DNA from: a virus
Length of the DNA: 36,842 bases
Reading direction: 5' to 3' (one strand)
Virus record (IMG/VR): IMGVR_UViG_3300025276_000081
Span: 1 to 36,842 of that record
This document shows, in pieces, positions 33,541 to 36,842 of this stretch (positions within the stretch are counted from its first letter, which is position 1; each line of letters opens with the position of its first letter). The translations under genes were made by a program, and so were the position numbers. The notes below the pieces were generated by a model. That model made no database searches. It saw only the letters and a program-made list of their open reading frames with translations, and had not been told where the DNA came from.

Positions 33541-34839
33541 CTAAACTTTTAATGAGGACGTTCGTCTCGGTATTAACTCAAACCAATATCTCATAAAAAT
33601 AGTATCCCATTCATCTGGAGACCTACCTATTAATTCCTTAACTCTTTCTTTAGGCAATACTTTAATTTTACCGTCTTTATCCATGTCCACCAATTTAACG
33701 GTTTCCATCTCTTCAGATATAATATCTATCAAACTACTATCCTCACAAATTTCACCAACTTCACCCCTAACAATCTTAAGGCCCATTTTATGCGAGCATT
33801 GACTTTTAAGGTTTGAATAATTTTCGTTATTTAATGCCCTAGAGTTATTTACAAATCCTTTACATCTTAGTATATCTACGAGCCCACCTCCTACCCCGTC
33901 CTCATCCGCAATAACATTAATACGACTTATCTTATATTCCTTCATTAACTTAGTAACTGACTCAGCTAATCCGGTAATAGTATTTTTTGCAAATGATATT
34001 CTTTTTATGCATAACCACTCATCCCAAACTCTAATAACTGACTTATCTTTACCCTGACGCGCTACATCTATAGTAATATACTTCTTACCACCGGTTTCTA
34101 AATGTATAGGATTAAAATATCCTAATATACTATCATAATCTATAATAGTTGAAGGATCATTATCAAATTCCCAGTTCCCAAAGTAAAGACGTTCCCTACT
34201 TTGCTTATCTAATTCTAGTAATGAGTCTAAGTAAGATTGAGGTAAGTGTTCGTTATCTGTAGGTAATGCAGATATAAACTTTCTATAGTTAACCAGCTCA
34301 CCAACCTTAGACGGTTTATAAAACCTTTTATAAGTCCAATTCTTAGAAGGGTTACAAGTACCTAACACTTTGGGGATTAAATCAAACTCCTTTAGCTTAT
34401 ATCTAATCCTAGACTTAACAATCTGCCATGCTTTAAATACTACTTGATTACACTCATCTATAAAGGCCCCTGATATCTCTAGTGATCCTAGCTTATCAAA
34501 CAAAGGATCCGAAGGGTACAAAAATAAATCCTTTAAGATTATTTCACTACCATTACTCCAATAAATAATATTTGATTGAGCATTATAATTAAACTGATCC
34601 GATATACCTAAGTCACTCGCTATATCAAAAAACGAATTAAGAGTAGTTTCTTTTAATGCTTTCAATTTAGATCTGCCCATTAACCACCTAGAACCAGCAT
34701 GAGTTTGACACATCTCAATTAACCATAAACAGCCTAAAACAGATTTACCACCACCAGCAGAACCACCGTAAAGCAATTCCGTAGTAACCCTATCTTTTAG
34801 AAAGTGGACCGCATGTTCTTGCTTCTTAATTAGTTTCAT
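33541..34839 (-). CDS. Terminase large subunit
   Basis: 432 aa. The packaging ATPase domain has Walker A GGSAGGGKS at 25-33, Walker B AFIDE at 125-129 and the coupling motif GTCNP at 160-164. The RNase H-like nuclease domain shows YITIDVARQGKDKS (D258), VIADEDGVGGGLVD (D312, D314) and the late DEWDTIFMRYWFEL. Together they drive DNA into the head with ATP and cut it at the start and end of packaging. The start overlaps the small subunit by 14 bp, as usual. Order ATPase then nuclease as in other TerL proteins. Confidence 0.95.
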   Translation of the reverse strand: MKLIKKQEHAVHFLKDRVTTELLYGGSAGGGKSVLGCLWLIEMCQTHAGSRWLMGRSKLKALKETTLNSFFDIASDLGISDQFNYNAQSNIIYWSNGSEIILKDLFLYPSDPLFDKLGSLEISGAFIDECNQVVFKAWQIVKSRIRYKLKEFDLIPKVLGTCNPSKNWTYKRFYKPSKVGELVNYRKFISALPTDNEHLPQSYLDSLLELDKQSRERLYFGNWEFDNDPSTIIDYDSILGYFNPIHLETGGKKYITIDVARQGKDKSVIRVWDEWLCIKRISFAKNTITGLAESVTKLMKEYKISRINVIADEDGVGGGLVDILRCKGFVNNSRALNNENYSNLKSQCSHKMGLKIVRGEVGEICEDSSLIDIISEEMETVKLVDMDKDGKIKVLPKERVKELIGRSPDEWDTIFMRYWFELIPRRTSSLKV

Positions 34840-35224
34840 CAGGGGATAATCCTTTTCCTAAGTTAATTATATTTGTAGGCTGTATATTTTCTCCATTAGT
34901 TGTATGATCAATAAATTCTTTTGCCTTACCAGCTATTCTATTCATTACAGCGTTATAGGCATTAGTATCGCCATCTTTAATAGCCTTCTCCATTTGTTTT
35001 AGATGCATAACCGTTTCTAAGTTTATCTCTTCCACGTTAAGCCCTAAATATACAGCTAATGGTTTTAGTGCATCCTTAACCCCTCCTTTTACTATTTGTG
35101 AAGCTATATCCTTTATTAACTTTGCTTTCTTTTTACCTAAGCTCTTTGCTTTTCCTGAAGGCTGTAAGTCTTTAGAGAACCTAGTAGCTGATGAGTGTTC
35201 GTTTAATTTATGTTCTTTCTTCAT
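34826..35224 (-). CDS. Probable terminase small subunit
   Basis: 132 aa and the first gene of the packaging unit. The opening SATRFSKDLQPSGKAKSLGK, with a basic stretch (KKKAKLIKDIASQIVKGGVK) after it, resembles DUF5681-like proteins that recognise phage DNA, and the C-terminal ENIQPTNIINLGKGLS is a typical TerS tail. It should select the packaging start and load TerL. Overlap of 14 bp with TerL. Likely targets lie in the 296-bp stretch upstream (35225-35520). Confidence 0.75.
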   Translation of the reverse strand: MKKEHKLNEHSSATRFSKDLQPSGKAKSLGKKKAKLIKDIASQIVKGGVKDALKPLAVYLGLNVEEINLETVMHLKQMEKAIKDGDTNAYNAVMNRIAGKAKEFIDHTTNGENIQPTNIINLGKGLSPDETN

Positions 35225-35333
35225 GTTTCAATACCGTTTCAACACCGATTTGCATCAGTTGTTTAATTTAGCAATATAGTTATAATTTATATATATTATT
35301 TAAAAAGTTATTGACAAATTATTACCAATCTTC

Positions 35334-35381
<48 letters not shown>

Positions 35382-35414
35382 GATAATACCTTTTAACCAG
35401 TATACAAAAGGAAA

Positions 35415-35465
35415 CACCGTACAACATAATTAGGTGACAAATTAAACCTATTATATTATACGGTG
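35415..35465 (-). terminator. Long stem-loop after the lipoprotein gene (terminator or packaging site)
   Basis: CACCGTA at 35415-35421 pairs with TACGGTG at 35459-35465; inside, an interrupted second stem pairs ATAATTAGGT with ACCTATTAT. On the minus strand the stem is followed by TTTCCTTTTG, a weak T tract. It may end the lipoprotein transcript, about 56 bp past its stop. Being the only strong dyad directly upstream of TerS, it may instead belong to the packaging site. Confidence 0.5.
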
Positions 35466-35520
35466 CATTAAAGGCTAACAAACAAACCTATCCCTATACT
35501 GTTGTTACTATTTATTTTGT

Positions 35521-35868
35521 TTAAAAAGTGTGTGTTAAAGTTAATGTTTCACCAGAGTTTAAATCTTGTTCAGTTCCTTTAATAAAGTTGGTATTAACTG
35601 ATAATAATATTTCAACATTTTGAGGCTGAAAGCTAGTATTTTTAGCGGTAACTGTTAACACGTCTCCGCATGAATAATTTGTTATGCTAGGATCTAAAAC
35701 TACAGAACCGTTCTTATACATTACTTGAGTAGTAGAACTTAACTGATCACTATTTATTTCAACTGTTGCATAGTGAGTTGTGCTGTTTACTATTGTTAAT
35801 AGCTCTTCTTTTTTACAGCTAGTTAATGATATTGTTACTGCCGCGATAATTGTTATTAATTTTTTCAT
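35521..35868 (-). CDS. Predicted surface-exposed lipoprotein
   Basis: 115 aa. A clear lipoprotein signal MKKLITIIAAVTISLTSC ends in the lipobox L15-T-S-C18. The mature start C-K-K-E-E matches the Bacteroidota lipoprotein export signal K-(D/E)2 that sends lipoproteins to the outer leaflet. The rest is beta-rich (YATVEINSDQL, QPQNVEILLSVNTNF) and resembles a small Ig-like or host lipoprotein domain. Transcribed alone early from class A module A7. By analogy with phage lipoproteins that block receptors, it may prevent superinfection. Confidence 0.72.
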   Translation of the reverse strand: MKKLITIIAAVTISLTSCKKEELLTIVNSTTHYATVEINSDQLSSTTQVMYKNGSVVLDPSITNYSCGDVLTVTAKNTSFQPQNVEILLSVNTNFIKGTEQDLNSGETLTLTHTF

Positions 35869-35890
35869 GATATTTTATTTTTGTTTGTTT

Positions 35891-35940
35891 GTATATTTAA
35901 AAGTAGTTTATTAGAATAAGACTACCTAATTTATTTTGGT
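35891..35940 (-). promoter_or_regulatory. Class A start-associated operator/promoter, copy A7
   Basis: Both inverted repeats kept. Two changes from A1: GTATATTTAA for GTATATTCAA (so the box reads TACTTTTA) and GAATAAGAC for GAATGAGAC. It precedes the lipoprotein gene. Confidence 0.72.
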
Positions 35941-35946
35941 TTATTT

Positions 35947-36162
35947 TTAAAATAATGCTATTATTTGAGTTACTATTACTTTAGCGGGTGATTTGCTATT
36001 AAGCTCATCACATACGATTTTGGCAGAATCTGCATCATTCCAGATCTTAATAGTTTTGTCATTTCCGAATTTAGGAATCATAAATCCATTTAAGTTGTAG
36101 TTTTTGATCCAAAAGTTACCCCTTGAATCTTCTATTGCAAACATTTGTTTTGAGTTAGTCAT
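35947..36162 (-). CDS. Hypothetical early protein, single-gene unit
   Basis: 71 aa. Strand-like segments MFAIEDSRGNFWIKNYNL and KIWNDADSAKIVCDEL suggest a small alpha/beta fold of the kind seen in short phage proteins rich in W and Asp, of unknown role. It is a one-gene unit between class A module A8 and A7, starting at the ATG behind the shared leader. No terminator before A7 is visible. Confidence 0.65.
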   Translation of the reverse strand: MTNSKQMFAIEDSRGNFWIKNYNLNGFMIPKFGNDKTIKIWNDADSAKIVCDELNSKSPAKVIVTQIIALF

Positions 36163-36183
36163 AATTTTTGTTTTTGTTTGTTT

Positions 36184-36233
36184 GTATATTCAAAAGTAGT
36201 TTATTAGAATGACACTACCTAATTTATTTTGAT
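36184..36233 (-). promoter_or_regulatory. Class A start-associated operator/promoter, copy A8
   Basis: Core as A1 except GACACTACC for GAGACTACC, which leaves both ACTAC and CTAAT arms intact. -7 box TACTTTTG (36191-36198 on +). Together with the terminator at 36249..36270 it is nearly identical to the block 7637-7724. Confidence 0.75.
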
Positions 36234-36248
36234 TTATTTTAAATTAAT

Positions 36249-36270
36249 TTAAAAGGGGCTTTTAAACCCC
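36249..36270 (-). terminator. Intrinsic terminator of the 59-aa unit
   Basis: Minus strand GGGGTTTAAAAGCCCC then TTTT, 12 bp past the stop at 36283. Same sequence as 7703..7724. Confidence 0.8.
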
Positions 36271-36282
36271 TTATTGTTTTTG

Positions 36283-36462
36283 TTATTTGATTAATGTTAG
36301 TCCTAGCTCTGAAGCTGCGTAGTTGATATGTTTCTGAGTAGTTACACTCCAATATCCTAGTTGGTGAAGTTCATTCCCTTTGATTTCAGCTACTTTAGTA
36401 GTGTAAGAGATAATAAAATTCCCTTCCTGTCTTAAGTTTTGTTTGTACTTTGTAAATTCCAT
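36283..36462 (-). CDS. Hypothetical early protein (59 aa)
   Basis: MEFTKYKQNLRQEGNF to the end GLTLIK. A short frame with strong context: ATG behind the same ACAAATATT leader as other early genes, class B promoter upstream at 36484, terminator 12 bp past the stop. Aromatic and polar, perhaps a small alpha/beta protein; no family recognised. It overlaps an unrelated longer frame in another register at 36395-36583, which I reject. Confidence 0.68.
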   Translation of the reverse strand: MEFTKYKQNLRQEGNFIISYTTKVAEIKGNELHQLGYWSVTTQKHINYAASELGLTLIK

Positions 36463-36483
36463 AATATTTGTTTTTGTTTGTTT

Positions 36484-36541
36484 GTGTTATGTAAAGATAG
36501 AAGTAATATTGATATAAAAAAACTTTTATCGATTTATTTTT
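36484..36541 (-). promoter_or_regulatory. Class B start-associated promoter module, copy 1
   Basis: Contains TATCTTTA (+ strand TAAAGATA at 36492-36499), the leader ACACAAACAAACAAAAAC, and an imperfect dyad (ATTGATATAAAA facing TTTTATCGAT). It differs from copy 2 (36745..36800) at only a few bases. The class A dyads are absent, so these two genes may obey a different signal. Confidence 0.6.
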
Positions 36542-36548
36542 AATTATT

Positions 36549-36722
36549 TTATCCGAGGACATAAAATGTTCCATCCTTTTCAATAACCGCTTTTGACTTA
36601 TCGTAAGAAGGACCTTTATACATTATTGCGGAAGTTCCATCCATATTCAAATTATAAAAACCTCTTTTTTCTAATTTAGCTATTGTAGTTTTTTGTGCCG
36701 ATGTTAATTTAATTGCTTTCAT
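36549..36722 (-). CDS. Hypothetical early protein crossing the closure point (57 aa)
   Basis: 57 aa from the ATG at 36722 (MKAIKLTSAQKTTIAKLEKR). An upstream in-frame start at 36767 would translate the promoter leader itself (HNTNKQKQN), so I reject it. The N-terminus is a basic helix; the rest is strand-like (SAIMYKGPSYDKSKAVIEKD). No family recognised. Promoter at 36745..36800. Its first codons also appear at bases 1-7 because of the terminal overlap. Confidence 0.7.
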   Translation of the reverse strand: MKAIKLTSAQKTTIAKLEKRGFYNLNMDGTSAIMYKGPSYDKSKAVIEKDGTFYVLG

Positions 36723-36842
36723 AATATTTTGTTTTTGTTTGTTTGTGTTATGTAAAGATAGAAACAATATTCATGTAAAAAAACTTTTATTGATTTATTT
36801 TTATTTTTTCTTTAAATAAATTTTAACTCCTATAAGTACAGC
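36716..36842. repeat. Terminal direct repeat, right copy (circular closure)
   Basis: Exact copy of 1-127. One of the two must be dropped to obtain the 36,715-bp circle. Confidence 0.93.
36745..36800 (-). promoter_or_regulatory. Class B start-associated promoter module, copy 2 (right end)
   Basis: The same DNA as 30..85. TATCTTTA box at 36753-36760 on +, about 30 bp before the ATG of the 57-aa gene, matching the box-to-start spacing of class A modules. Confidence 0.6.

Noticed and set aside
36395-36583. A 62-codon minus-strand frame
   Set aside because: It runs across the class B promoter and leader, in a different register from the better supported 59-aa gene.
36723-36767. Upstream start extending the 57-aa protein to 72 aa
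   Set aside because: The added residues translate the repeated promoter leader; the ATG at 36722 has the standard leader and spacing.

Overview
The window is a complete, circularly closed genome of a tailed, siphovirus-like phage of a Bacteroidota host, most likely a flavobacterium. The first 127 bases are repeated exactly as the last 127, so the molecule is 36,715 bp plus an assembly overlap (positions 1 and 36716 are the same base). Bacteroidota signs: AT-rich sequence; A-rich leaders such as AAATAAATAAATATG in place of Shine-Dalgarno sites; -7 boxes of the TAnnTTTG type; a VirE_N/BT4734-like primase-helicase; lipoproteins with a C-K-[DE]-[DE] start. Every supported gene is on the minus strand, so transcription runs from high to low coordinates around the circle. 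I see no integrase, tRNA or CRISPR, which fits a lytic phage.

Layout in transcription order. (1) 35224-23434: TerS, TerL, five small head-tail or tail genes, a distal-tail-like protein, a large LamG-bearing tail hub, the tape measure, a Cys-rich protein and an HTH protein, closed by a strong terminator. (2) 23355-22999: copy 2 of a ~350-bp non-coding iteron and palindrome element. (3) 22806-13028: ClpP-like protease/scaffold, major capsid, tail tube, possible chaperone, portal, connector, lectin-bearing fibre, amidase, a membrane/coiled-coil holin candidate and a u-spanin-like lipoprotein. (4) 12964-8902: metallophosphoesterase, Cys-rich protein, nucleotide diphosphohydrolase-like protein and three tandem paralogous DNA methyltransferases. 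(5) 8805-5092: short early units, including a free-standing DnaA domain IV protein, Sipho_Gp157 and an SSB-like protein. (6) 4959-4615: copy 1 of the element. (7) 4515-86: primase-helicase, SF2 helicase, VRR-NUC nuclease and a membrane protein. (8) 36722-35521: four small early units ending in a predicted surface lipoprotein.

Two systems of repeated non-coding DNA tie this together. One is a family of eight ~50-bp start-associated modules, each with overlapping inverted repeats and a -7 box about 30 bp upstream of a start codon. They probably form a phage-wide early operator/promoter regulon. The other is the two-copy iteron element, whose copies lie almost exactly opposite each other on the circle, each between a terminator and the start of the next operon. 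I propose it as a replication origin or other cis-acting DNA site. It is the strongest candidate here for something undescribed.
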